Assembly: GCA_034437795.1 (NCBI GenBank)
Contig: DAOTTI010000051.1
Span: 1-23,087 of the forward strand
Reading direction: 5' to 3'
Source: DAOTTI01 sp034437795
GTDB lineage: Bacteria > Chloroflexota > UBA11872 > UBA12225
Length of the DNA stretch: 23,087 nt
The translations under genes were made by a program, and so were the position numbers. Within the stretch, counting starts at the first letter, position 1; each line of letters begins with the position of its first letter. The notes below the pieces were generated by a model, which searched no databases, was not told the DNA's origin, and worked only from the letters and a program-made list of their open reading frames with translations. Positions 1 to 7,080 of the stretch are shown here, piece by piece.

Positions 1-50
1 CGCGTCGCAAGGCGCGCAGCCGGGCCGTACTAACGGACGAGGGCTTCTCT
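1..50 (+). rRNA. 23S rRNA, 3' end only (partial)
   Basis: The first ~50 bases match the conserved 3' terminus of bacterial 23S rRNA. GCAA near 7-10 begins the last helix region, an AGC-CGG segment follows, then GTACTAA (27-33) and CGAGGGCTT (about 38-46). These align with the general pattern GCAA...GAGCTGA...GTACTAATCG..CGAGG.CTT known from many bacteria. The gene body lies left of the window. The mature end is placed near base 50 by analogy and may be off by several bases. No 5S rRNA follows. Confidence 0.82.
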
Positions 51-100
51 CCCGCTCTTCGTCGGCAACATTGCAGTTTTCCTCTTCGAGTTAAGGAACG

Positions 101-140
101 CGAAGGGCCCCTGCCCATGTGGGCAGGGGCCCTTCGTTTT
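101..140 (+). terminator. Strong intrinsic terminator after the 23S rRNA
   Basis: A perfect inverted repeat (arms 101-116 and 121-136, tight loop around ATGT) is followed on the + strand by TTTTCT. This is the layout of a rho-independent terminator reading rightward out of the rRNA gene. In the other direction the hairpin sits about 50 bases after the cimA stop and is followed only by a weak T tract (GCGTTCCTT), so it may also stop the minus-strand operon less efficiently. The stretch 51-100 between rRNA and hairpin holds no recognisable gene. Confidence 0.88.
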
Positions 141-189
141 CTCCGATTGCCGCCTTAGCACAGCGGCATGCAATCGGGTATCAGGCCGA

Positions 190-1821
190 TCAGGCGCGCG
201 CGGCTGCCAAGCGGCTCAGGCCGTACTCGAAGGAGTCGGCCAGCGCCACCCAGCTCGCCTCGATGATGTTGGTGGAGCTTCCCACTGTGGTCCAGGTTGT
301 CTCGCCGTTCGACGAGTCGATCAGCACGCGAACACTGGCGGCCGTGCCTGACCCCTCATCAATCACGCGGACCTTGTAGTCCGTCAGGCGGATGTCGCGG
401 ACCTGCGGGTAGAAGGCCGCCAGGGCCTTGCGCATGGCGTTGTCCAGCGCGTTCACCGGGCCATTGCCCTCGCCGGCGGTGTGTAGCAGCTCGCCTCCAA
501 CGCGCACCTTGACCATGGCCTCGGAGAGCATCTCGCGGCCCTCACGCGTCTCCACCAGCACGAAGAAGTCAACCAGCTCAAACGGCGGCTTATAGTCCGG
601 CTGCAGCCGGCGCACCATCAGCTCGAAGGACGCCTCCGCCCCCTCAAACTGATAGCCACGGCTCTCCAGATACTTCACCCGCTCCACCACCTCTCGCGCC
701 TGCTCCTGCGAGCCGAGGGAAAGGCCCAGCTGCTGGAGCTTGCTGACCACCGCCCCCTTGCCGGACAGCTCCGAGATGAGGATCCGCGCCTGGTTGCCGA
801 CCCGCTCCGGCTCGATGTGCTGGTAGCTGACGGGCGTCTTGCGCATGGCGTCCGCGTGGTAGCCGGCCTTGTGCGCGAAGGCGCTGGCGCCAACGTACGG
901 CAGGTGGGGGTCGGGATGGACGTTGGCGACCTCACTGACGTAGCGTGACACATCGGTCAGGGACCGGAGCTGCTCGTCCGTCAGGCACGGAATGCCCAGC
1001 TTGAGCTGGAGGTTGGGGATGATCGAGCACAGGTTGGCGTTCCCGCAGCGCTCGCCATAGCCGTTGATCGTCCCCTGCACGTGGGTGGCCCCGTTCTGGA
1101 CCGCTGCCAGGGTATTGGCGACCGCCAGCTCCGCGTCGTTGTGGGTGTGGATGCCGATCCTAGGCGTTCTAGGCGCATCCTCCGGCCGCGGGCCCCCGGG
1201 CTCGCCCGGCTCCACCGCCGTGCCGAACTCAGCGCACACGGCGCGGACGATGGCGCCGACCTCGCTGGTCAGGCTGCCGCCGTTGGTGTCGCAGAGCACG
1301 AGGCACTCGGCCCCGGCAGCGGCCGCGGCCCGCAGGCAGGCCAGGGCGTAGGTGCGGTTCTGCTTCCAGCCGTCGAAGAAGTGCTCGGCGTCGTAGAAGA
1401 CGCGCTTGCCGTGGCGGGTGAGGAACGCCACCGAGTCCGCGATGATGTCCAGGTTCTCGTCTAGTGAGACGCCGAGCACCTGGCGCACGTGCAGCTCGCT
1501 GTTCTTGCAGACGATGGTGACCACGCTGGTCCCGGCCGCCAGCAGGGCGCGCAGGCCAGGGTCGGTGTCGGCGCGGTGGTCCTTGTAGCGGCTGGAGCCG
1601 AAGGCCGCGATGGTGGCGTGCTGCCACGTCATGTGGCGGGCGCGGGCGAAGAACTCCTGGTCGCGCGGATTGGAGCCAGGATAGCCCCCTTCGATGTAGT
1701 GCACGCCGAGCGCGTCCAGCTTGCGCGCCACCTTCAGCTTGTCTTCCAACGAGAAGGAGAGGCCTTCTCGCTGGACGCCGTCACGCAGGGTCGTGTCGTA
1801 CAGCTCGATCCGATTGGCCAT
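190..1821 (-). CDS. cimA: (R)-citramalate synthase
   Basis: Condenses pyruvate and acetyl-CoA to citramalate, the threonine-independent entry to isoleucine synthesis; cytosolic. The 543-residue product has the DRE-TIM N-terminal signature DTTLRDGVQREG (catalytic R13, metal D14), HTHND at 225-229 (metal His 225 and 227) and GERCGNAN with N261, then a C-terminal LeuA-type dimer/regulatory domain. The GVQ rather than GEQ after RDG and the YPGSNPRD segment fit the bacterial citramalate synthase branch better than LeuA or homocitrate synthase. A Pro/Gly-rich insertion near residues 203-221 precedes the HTHND strand. The gene starts 12 bases after leuD, with GGAAGG 7-8 bases before the ATG, and ends the operon. 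LeuC and LeuD upstream can process its product. Enzyme specificity is inferred from family features. Confidence 0.9.
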   Translation of the reverse strand: MANRIELYDTTLRDGVQREGLSFSLEDKLKVARKLDALGVHYIEGGYPGSNPRDQEFFARARHMTWQHATIAAFGSSRYKDHRADTDPGLRALLAAGTSVVTIVCKNSELHVRQVLGVSLDENLDIIADSVAFLTRHGKRVFYDAEHFFDGWKQNRTYALACLRAAAAAGAECLVLCDTNGGSLTSEVGAIVRAVCAEFGTAVEPGEPGGPRPEDAPRTPRIGIHTHNDAELAVANTLAAVQNGATHVQGTINGYGERCGNANLCSIIPNLQLKLGIPCLTDEQLRSLTDVSRYVSEVANVHPDPHLPYVGASAFAHKAGYHADAMRKTPVSYQHIEPERVGNQARILISELSGKGAVVSKLQQLGLSLGSQEQAREVVERVKYLESRGYQFEGAEASFELMVRRLQPDYKPPFELVDFFVLVETREGREMLSEAMVKVRVGGELLHTAGEGNGPVNALDNAMRKALAAFYPQVRDIRLTDYKVRVIDEGSGTAASVRVLIDSSNGETTWTTVGSSTNIIEASWVALADSFEYGLSRLAAARA

Positions 1822-1833
1822 ACGGGAGCCTTC

Positions 1834-2445
1834 CTAGCCGGCCGCTACCGGTAGCCAGGGCCAGCGCCGGCGCTCGTACGCGGCGATGGCGTCTTCATGC
1901 TGCAGGGTCAGCCCGATGTCGTCCAGGCCGTGCAGCAGGCAGTGGCGCCGGAAGGGATCGACCTGGAACGGCGCCACCACACCGTCCTCGTCCTCGACCA
2001 CGAGCTGCTCCAGGTCGACCGTCAGGCGATAGCCCGGCTGCGCCTGCGCCCGCGCCAGGATGCGCTTCACCGTCTCCTCCGGCAAGACGACCGGCAGCAG
2101 CCCGTTCTTGAAGCAGTTGTTGTAGAAGATGTCGGCGAACGATGGGGCGATGATGGCGCGGAAGCCCATGTCCTGCAGGGCCCAGGGGGCGTGCTCGCGC
2201 GACGACCCGCAGCCGAAGTTGCGGCCGGTAGCCAGGATGCTCGCCCCTTCATAGCCCGGCCGGTTGAGCTCGAAGTCGGGATTGGGGTGCCCGTCGTCCA
2301 GGTACCGCCAGTCGAAAAAGGCAAACTGCCCGAAGCCGGTTCGCTCGATGCGCTTCAGGAACTGCTTGGGAATGATTTGGTCGGTGTCCACGTTCACACG
2401 GTCGAGCGGACCGACGATGCCCGTATGGCGTCGAAACGGCTCCAT
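1834..2445 (-). CDS. leuD: 3-isopropylmalate dehydratase, small subunit
   Basis: Small subunit of isopropylmalate isomerase, which pairs with LeuC to convert 2-isopropylmalate to 3-isopropylmalate and, in organisms using CimA, citramalate to methylmalate. The 203-residue length is normal for the family. Diagnostic segments are NVDTDQIIPKQFLK near the N terminus (about 18-31), NFGCGSSREHAPWAL (76-90), and FADIFYNNCFKNGLLP in the second half. The ATG at 2445 is preceded by AAGGAG with 6-base spacing, which supports this start. It lies about 169 bases after leuC, a gap filled with short repeats, and 12 bases before cimA. Confidence 0.96.
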   Translation of the reverse strand: MEPFRRHTGIVGPLDRVNVDTDQIIPKQFLKRIERTGFGQFAFFDWRYLDDGHPNPDFELNRPGYEGASILATGRNFGCGSSREHAPWALQDMGFRAIIAPSFADIFYNNCFKNGLLPVVLPEETVKRILARAQAQPGYRLTVDLEQLVVEDEDGVVAPFQVDPFRRHCLLHGLDDIGLTLQHEDAIAAYERRRWPWLPVAAG

Positions 2446-2481
2446 GGCGCGCTCCTTGGTGGTAAGTGGTGAGCAGGTGGC

Positions 2482-2617
2482 GATCAGGTTGTTGTCAATG
2501 TGGAGAGCAAGTGGTGATCAGGTTGTTGTCAATGTGGAGAGTAAGTGGTAGGAGATGATCACGACCTGATCACAGCGAGCGAAGCGAGCGGACTACTACC
2601 TGATCACTACTTGATCA
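2482..2617. repeat. Direct and inverted repeat cluster between leuC and leuD
   Basis: Two 33-base direct repeats, 2482-2514 and 2516-2548, differ at one base (C/T) and begin GATCAGGTTGTTGTCAATG. The palindrome TGATCA occurs five times, at 2515, 2556, 2567, 2601 and 2612. Several copies are extended to GTGATCAGG or its complement CCTGATCAC, so the segment can fold several alternative ways. The leuC stop codon lies inside the last palindrome. The segment is AT-richer than its neighbours. No coding frame or known family is recognised. Confidence 0.8.
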
Positions 2618-4021
2618 CCATTCCCTAATATCAACGAAGTGTCCGGCGATAGCGGCCGCGGCCGCCATCTGGGGGCTGACCAGGTGCGTGCGGCCGCCTT
2701 TGCCCTGGCGCCCCTCGAAGTTGCGGTTCGAGGTGGAGGCGCAGCGCTCGCCGGGCTTGAGCACGTCCGGGTTCATGCCGAGGCACATGGAGCAGCCGGC
2801 CTCGCGCCAGTCAAAGCCGGCAGCCTTGAAGATCTCGTGCAGGCCTTCCGCCTCGGCCTGCAGCTTCACCTGCATCGAGCCGGGCACGACCATGGCGTAG
2901 ACATTGGGATGGACCTTCTTGCCCCGCACGATGGCGGCGGCGGCGCGCAGGTCTTCGATGCGGGCATTGGTGCAGGACCCGATGAAGACGCGGTCGATGG
3001 GGATGTCCTGGATGGCAGTGCCTGGCGTGAGCCCCATGTACGCCAACGCCCGCTCGGCGGCGCGCCGGTCGGTCTCGTCCTGGAAGTCGTCGGGGCTGGG
3101 CACGCGACCAGTGACCGGCACCACCATGCCGGGATTGGTGCCCCAGGTGACGTAGGGCGCCATCTGGCCCGCGTCGAACACCTCCACGCGGTCGTAGACC
3201 GCCCCGTCATCGGTGGCCAGGGAGCGCCAGAACTCGACCGCGCGCTCGAAGGCCTTGCCCTTGGGGGCGTGCCGGCGACCTTCGAGATAGGCGAAGGTCT
3301 TATCATCCGGCGCGATCATGCCGGCGCGCGCCCCGGCTTCGATGCTCATATTGCAGACCGTCATCCGGCCTTCCATGGAGAGGGAGCGGATGGCCTCGCC
3401 GGTGTACTCGATGACGTAGCCGGTCCCGCCGGCGGTACCGATGCGGCCGATGATGCCGAGGATGACGTCCTTGGCCGTTACCCCGCGCCCCAGCCGCCCT
3501 TCGACGCGCACCTCCATCGTCTTCGGGCGCGTCTGCTGCAGACACTGCGTCGCCAGGACGTGCTCGACCTCGGAGGTGCCGATACCGAAGGCGAGGGCGC
3601 CGAAGGCGCCGTGGGTGGAGGTGTGGCTATCGCCACAGACGATGGTCATGCCCGGCTGGGTGAGGCCGAGCTCCGGCCCGATGACGTGGACGATGCCCTG
3701 CCGGTCACTGTGGAGGTCATACAAGGTGATGCCGAACTCGCGGCAGTTACGCGCCAGCGTCTCCATCTGCTGGCGCGAGATGTCGTCCGTGATCGGCAGG
3801 CGGCGGTCCCAGGTCGGGACATTGTGATCCATGGTGGCCACCGTCAGGTCCGGCCGGCGCACCTTGCGCCCGCTCAGCCTCAGCCCCTCGAACGCCTGGG
3901 GCGACGTCACCTCGTGGACGAGGTGCAGGTCGATGTAGAGCAGCGCCGGCTCCCCGGGCGCCTCATGCACCACGTGGGAGTCCCAGATCTTCTGGAAGAG
4001 CGTCCTCGGTTGTATGGTCAT
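2615..4021 (-). CDS. leuC: 3-isopropylmalate dehydratase, large subunit
   Basis: Aconitase-family [4Fe-4S] subunit of isopropylmalate isomerase in leucine synthesis. From the ATG at 4021 the protein is 468 residues, normal for bacterial LeuC. It begins MTIQPRTLFQKIWDSHVV and continues with LYIDLHLVHEVTSPQAFEGLR. The three cluster cysteines are visible: C350 in FIGSCTNARIEDL, and C410 and C413 in GCSMCLGMNPD. VCGDSHTSTHGAFGALAFGIG is the usual substrate-loop region. A start nine codons upstream (4048) is possible, but 4021 fits the family N terminus better; neither has a strong ribosome site. It lies 63 bases after leuA. Confidence 0.96.
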   Translation of the reverse strand: MTIQPRTLFQKIWDSHVVHEAPGEPALLYIDLHLVHEVTSPQAFEGLRLSGRKVRRPDLTVATMDHNVPTWDRRLPITDDISRQQMETLARNCREFGITLYDLHSDRQGIVHVIGPELGLTQPGMTIVCGDSHTSTHGAFGALAFGIGTSEVEHVLATQCLQQTRPKTMEVRVEGRLGRGVTAKDVILGIIGRIGTAGGTGYVIEYTGEAIRSLSMEGRMTVCNMSIEAGARAGMIAPDDKTFAYLEGRRHAPKGKAFERAVEFWRSLATDDGAVYDRVEVFDAGQMAPYVTWGTNPGMVVPVTGRVPSPDDFQDETDRRAAERALAYMGLTPGTAIQDIPIDRVFIGSCTNARIEDLRAAAAIVRGKKVHPNVYAMVVPGSMQVKLQAEAEGLHEIFKAAGFDWREAGCSMCLGMNPDVLKPGERCASTSNRNFEGRQGKGGRTHLVSPQMAAAAAIAGHFVDIREW

Positions 4022-4084
4022 CGTGCGGTATCCATGCGGGGAAAGCATATCGTCCCAGTGGCGCGAAGCCGGCGAGGCCGGACC

Positions 4085-5671
4085 TCAGGCCGTGAGGGGC
4101 ACCCGCCCGGGGGCGGCCATGCCCGCGCGGCGCCCGCCATTGCCGTTCCCCTTCTCTCGCTCGCGCCGGGCGGCCGCCACCTTGTTGAGGGCGTTGAGGT
4201 AAGCCTTGGCCGAGGCGACCACGATATCGGTGCTGGACCCCCGCCCGATGAACGTCCCTTCGTCGGACTCCACCTTGACCGAGACCTCGCCGATGGCGTC
4301 CATCCCGCCGGTGACGGAGTGGACCAGGAAGTCCGAGAGCTTGGTGGGAATGCCGACGATGCGGTCGATGGCCTTACAGACGGCGTCGACCGGCCCATCG
4401 CCGGTGGCGGCGTCCTGGTGCACCTCGCCGTCGCGGGTGGCGACGCGCACGGTGGCGGTGGGGAGCGCGGGCTCGCCGCACATCACCTGCAGGTGATCGA
4501 GCTTATAGGTCTCCTCGACGGTGAGCACCTGATCGGCCACGACCGCCTCGATGTCGGTGTCGGTGACGTCCTTCTTCTTATCCGCGATCTCCTTGAAGGC
4601 GCGGAAGGCGCGCATGAACTCGTCCTCACTCAGCTCGTAGCCCAGCTCGCGCAGCCGGGCGCGGAAGGCGTTCCGGCCGGAGTGCTTGCTGATCACGATG
4701 CGGCTATCGCTACGGCCGATGTCCTCCGGCTTCATGATCTCGTAGGTGGTGCGCTCCTTGAGCATGCCGTCCTGGTGCAGGCCGGAGGCGTGGGAGAAGG
4801 CGTTGGCGCCGACGATGGCCTTGTTCGGCTGGACGGGGAAGCCCATGTAGGAGGAGACCATGCGGCTGGTGCGCCAGATCTGCTCGGTCCGGATGCCCGT
4901 CTCGCACTGGTAGTAGTCCTGGCGCGTCTTGAGGGTCATGACGATCTCTTCCAGGGAGGCGTTCCCCGCGCGCTCGCCCACCCCGTTGATGGTGCACTCC
5001 ACCCATTCCGCCCCGACCTTGATCGCCGCCAGCGAGAGGGCGGTGGCCATGCCCAGGTCGTTGTGGCAGTGCACGGAGACGGCCGCCTTATGGATGTTCG
5101 GCACGTGGTCCATCACGTACCGGACCAGGTCGGCGAACTCCGGCGGCTGCATGTAGCCGAGCGTGTCGGGGATGTTGATCACTGTGGCCCCGGCGTCGAT
5201 CGTGGCCTCGAAGACGCGGCAGAGGTAGTCCCAGTCCGAGCGGGCCGCGTCCATGGCCGAGAACTCCACCTCAGGGATCAGGGTGCGTCCCAGGCGCACC
5301 GCGGCCACGGCCATCTCCAGCGCCTGCTCGCGCGTGATCCGCAGCTGGTACTTGAGATGGATGTCGGACGTGGAGAGCACCGTGTGCAGGCGTGGGGCCA
5401 CGGCCTTCTTCAGGGCGGCGCCGGTGGTCTCGATGTTGGGCAGCTTGGCGTCGGAGAGCGCGGCCACCTGGCAGTCCTTGATGAGCTCGCAGATCGTCTC
5501 CACCGCACGGAAGTCGCCGGGCGAGGTGGCGGGGAAGCCGGCCTCGATGCAGTCCACGCCCAGGCGCTCCAGCTGGCGGGCGATCTCGATCTTCTCTTCG
5601 ATCGTCAGCGCCCCACCGGCGGCCTGCTCTCCGTCTCTCAGGGTGGTGTCAAAGATCCGTATCCGTCTCAT
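4085..5671 (-). CDS. leuA: 2-isopropylmalate synthase
   Basis: Condenses 2-oxoisovalerate and acetyl-CoA, the first committed step to leucine. The 528-residue protein starts MRRIRIFDTTLRDGEQ (R12 catalytic, D13 metal) and carries HCHND at 200-204 (metal His 200 and 202) and GERAGNA with N236. These sit one or two residues from the ligand positions of E. coli LeuA. Downstream, NAFSHASGLHQDGMLK and the C-terminal regulatory dimer domain (from about residue 400) complete the leucine-responsive form of the enzyme. The ATG at 5671 is preceded by GGAGG with 7-base spacing. An in-frame start 24 codons upstream would only add translated repeat sequence and is rejected. The tail after the dimer domain is Gly/Arg-rich. 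The gene is 107 bases after ilvC. Confidence 0.96.
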   Translation of the reverse strand: MRRIRIFDTTLRDGEQAAGGALTIEEKIEIARQLERLGVDCIEAGFPATSPGDFRAVETICELIKDCQVAALSDAKLPNIETTGAALKKAVAPRLHTVLSTSDIHLKYQLRITREQALEMAVAAVRLGRTLIPEVEFSAMDAARSDWDYLCRVFEATIDAGATVINIPDTLGYMQPPEFADLVRYVMDHVPNIHKAAVSVHCHNDLGMATALSLAAIKVGAEWVECTINGVGERAGNASLEEIVMTLKTRQDYYQCETGIRTEQIWRTSRMVSSYMGFPVQPNKAIVGANAFSHASGLHQDGMLKERTTYEIMKPEDIGRSDSRIVISKHSGRNAFRARLRELGYELSEDEFMRAFRAFKEIADKKKDVTDTDIEAVVADQVLTVEETYKLDHLQVMCGEPALPTATVRVATRDGEVHQDAATGDGPVDAVCKAIDRIVGIPTKLSDFLVHSVTGGMDAIGEVSVKVESDEGTFIGRGSSTDIVVASAKAYLNALNKVAAARREREKGNGNGGRRAGMAAPGRVPLTA

Positions 5672-5700
5672 TGTGGGTCCTCCGGCGACAGGAGACGAAC

Positions 5701-5745
5701 GTCTTTCGTCCTCTTCCGTCTTTCGTCCTCTTCCGTCTTTCATCC
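5701..5745. repeat. 17-base tandem repeat between ilvC and leuA
   Basis: GTCTTTCGTCCTCTTCC occurs at 5701-5717 and again at 5718-5734, followed by a partial copy GTCTTTCATCC to 5745. On the transcribed strand this is a purine-rich tract (GGAAGAGGACGAAAGAC repeated) just upstream of the leuA ribosome site. It explains the spurious N-terminal extension of the leuA frame. No hairpin is evident. Confidence 0.85.
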
Positions 5746-5778
5746 TTCGACTGGCTTACTCCCGTTGGTGAGCGGTTA

Positions 5779-6789
5779 CTACGCCCCGCCCATCTCCTTG
5801 GCCTGGAGCCAGGGCATCATTGACCGTAGCTGCCGGCCGATCTGCTCGATTGGATGCTGCTGCTCGCGCCGGCGCATGGCCAGGAAAGAGGGGCGGCCGG
5901 CCTGGTTCTCCAGGATCCAGCGTTTGGCGAACTCCCCGTTCTGGATGTCGGCCAGGATCTGCTTCATCGTGGCCCGCACGTGATCGTCGATCAGGCGGGG
6001 ACCGGCGGTGTAGTCGCCGTACTCGGCGGTATCGGAGACCGAGTAGCGCATGTAGGAGAGGCCGCCTTGATAGAAGAGGTCCACGATCAGCTTGAGCTCA
6101 TGCAATGTCTCGAAGTACGCCAGCTCCGGCTGGTAGCCGGCCTCCACCAGCGTCTCGAAGGCGGCCTTCACCAAGGCGCTCACCCCGCCGCAGAGCACCG
6201 TCTGCTCGCCAAAGAGGTCGGTCTCGGTCTCTTCCAGGAAGGTCGTCTCCAGCACGCCAGCGCGCGTGGCGCCGATTCCCTTGGCGTACGCCAGGGCGTT
6301 CTCCCTGGCCTGGCCGGTGTAGTCTTGCTGTACGGCGATGAGCGCCGGCACGCCGGCCCCTTCCTGGAAGACCTCGCGCACGCGATGGCCGGGGGCCTTG
6401 GGGGCGACCATGCTCACGTCCACGAACGGCGGCGGAACGATCTGGTTGAAGTGGATATTGAACCCGTGGGCGAACATGATGGTGTGGCCGTCGCGCAGGT
6501 GGGGCTCGACGTCGCGCAGGTACACCTCCCGCTGCACCTGGTCGGGGATGGTGAACATGACGAAATCGGCCGCGCGAACGGCGTCAGCGCAGGTCATCAC
6601 CCGCAGACCGGCGGCCTCGGCCTTCTGCCAGGAGCGCGAGCCCTGGTAGAGGCCCACCACCACGTCCACGCCGCTGTCCTTCAGGTTGAGGGAATGGGCA
6701 TGCCCCTGGCTGCCATAGCCCAGCACGGCCACGGTCTTACCCCGCAGCCGCCCCAGGTCCGCGTCCGCGTCGTAATACATCCGTGCCAC
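5779..6789 (-). CDS. ilvC: Ketol-acid reductoisomerase, class I
   Basis: Converts acetolactate or acetohydroxybutyrate to the dihydroxy acids of valine, leucine and isoleucine synthesis, using NAD(P)H and Mg2+. At 336 residues it is a short class I enzyme. GYGSQGHAH at 24-32 is the Rossmann glycine motif; H108 lies in FAHGFNIHF; D191, E195, E227 and E231 are the metal and acid residues; S252 is in the SDTAEYG segment. The cofactor loop reads LYQGSRSW (47-54): both Ser residues expected to contact the 2'-phosphate are kept, while the position often held by Arg is Tyr48. A GTG start at 6789 is chosen because AGGAG ends 7 bases before it; the ATG three codons later is the alternative. First gene of the operon, behind the two T-boxes. 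Confidence 0.96.
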   Translation of the reverse strand: MARMYYDADADLGRLRGKTVAVLGYGSQGHAHSLNLKDSGVDVVVGLYQGSRSWQKAEAAGLRVMTCADAVRAADFVMFTIPDQVQREVYLRDVEPHLRDGHTIMFAHGFNIHFNQIVPPPFVDVSMVAPKAPGHRVREVFQEGAGVPALIAVQQDYTGQARENALAYAKGIGATRAGVLETTFLEETETDLFGEQTVLCGGVSALVKAAFETLVEAGYQPELAYFETLHELKLIVDLFYQGGLSYMRYSVSDTAEYGDYTAGPRLIDDHVRATMKQILADIQNGEFAKRWILENQAGRPSFLAMRRREQQHPIEQIGRQLRSMMPWLQAKEMGGA

Positions 6790-6796
6790 GTTTTCG

Positions 6797-6801
6797 CTCC
6801 T
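6797..6801 (-). promoter_or_regulatory. Ribosome binding site of ilvC
   Basis: AGGAG on the minus strand, within GAGAGAGGAGCG, lies 7 bases before the GTG at 6789. It decides for that start over the ATG at 6780. It sits about 135 bases after the second T-box terminator and has no obvious long complement in the adjacent leader, which favours transcriptional rather than translational T-box control. Confidence 0.7.
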
Positions 6802-6884
6802 CTCTCAAGTTCCCGGGCCAGGCTTCCGGCCGGCCCGCCACGATTTACGGGCCCTGCCGCAGGCGCCGGCCATCGCGCCCGCCC

Positions 6885-6924
6885 GCCGGCGATCGCGCCT
6901 CCCGCGCAGGGAGGCGACGCCGGC
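6885..6924 (-). other. Large GC-rich hairpin in the ilvC leader
   Basis: Two nested helices are visible: GCCGGCG (6885-6891) with CGCCGGC (6918-6924), and CGCCTCCC (6896-6903) with GGGAGGCG (6909-6916), with a five-base loop. It lies just after the second T-box terminator, has no T tract, and so is unlikely to terminate. It could stabilise the 5' end of mRNA that has passed the terminator, or pause polymerase. Function is unknown. Confidence 0.6.
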
Positions 6925-6936
6925 TGCGCTGCAATG

Positions 6937-7080
6937 CAAAGAGCGGCTTCGTCGCTGAGGACGAGAGCCGCTCCCGTGGTACCACCTCGCTTGGCGCAGC
7001 CAGGGGGAAGTCGACCACGGGGTACCTGCCCAGCCTCTCTGGATGATCAGCGTGACCTGGCACCGGCGTCGCTCCCAGGC
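6937..7080 (-). promoter_or_regulatory. T-box riboswitch 2 (short Stem I, probable Ile specifier)
   Basis: The T-box core GAGGTGGTACCACGGGAG spans about 6988-6971. GAGG and ACG of this core can pair with CGUCCUC (complement of 6957-6963) to form the antiterminator, which competes with the terminator at 6938-6973. Upstream the canonical AGUA/GAA Stem I is missing. Instead CUGG (from about 7079) and CCAG (7043-7040) can close a short stem around a hairpin with AGCG (7073-7070) paired to CGCU (7052-7049) and a GGUGCCA loop. The 3' internal loop then reads GAUCAU, offering AUC (Ile, 7047-7045) followed by A. T-box identity is firm; the Stem I model and the specifier are inferred. The core closely resembles that of T-box 1, which suggests duplication. 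Confidence 0.82.
6938..6973 (-). terminator. T-box 2 intrinsic terminator
   Basis: On the minus strand GAGCGGCTCTCGTC (6973-6960) pairs with GACGAAGCCGCTC (6953-6941) with one bulged base and a six-base loop. It is followed by TTTGCATTGC. The tail is short, so this is a weaker terminator than that of T-box 1. Its 5' arm contains the CGTC segment needed for the antiterminator, making the two folds exclusive. Confidence 0.78.

Noticed and set aside
51..189. A 5S rRNA gene after the 23S end
   Set aside because: None of the conserved 5S segments (for example the CCGAAC core) is present, and a terminator occupies the space.
119..379. An 86-codon + strand frame at the left edge
   Set aside because: It begins inside the terminator hairpin and overlaps the 3' end of cimA antisense.
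2482..2617. CRISPR array between leuC and leuD
   Set aside because: Only two direct repeat units, separated by one base, so there are no spacers.
5672..5743. 24-residue N-terminal extension of LeuA
   Set aside because: It is translated from the tandem repeat, and the GGAGG site points to the ATG at 5671.
2639..5983. A 1114-codon open frame on the + strand across leuC and leuA
   Set aside because: It is antisense to two genes with intact catalytic motifs. Its translation is a His/Asp/Gly/Val-rich composition typical of the complement of GC-rich coding DNA, with no domain pattern.
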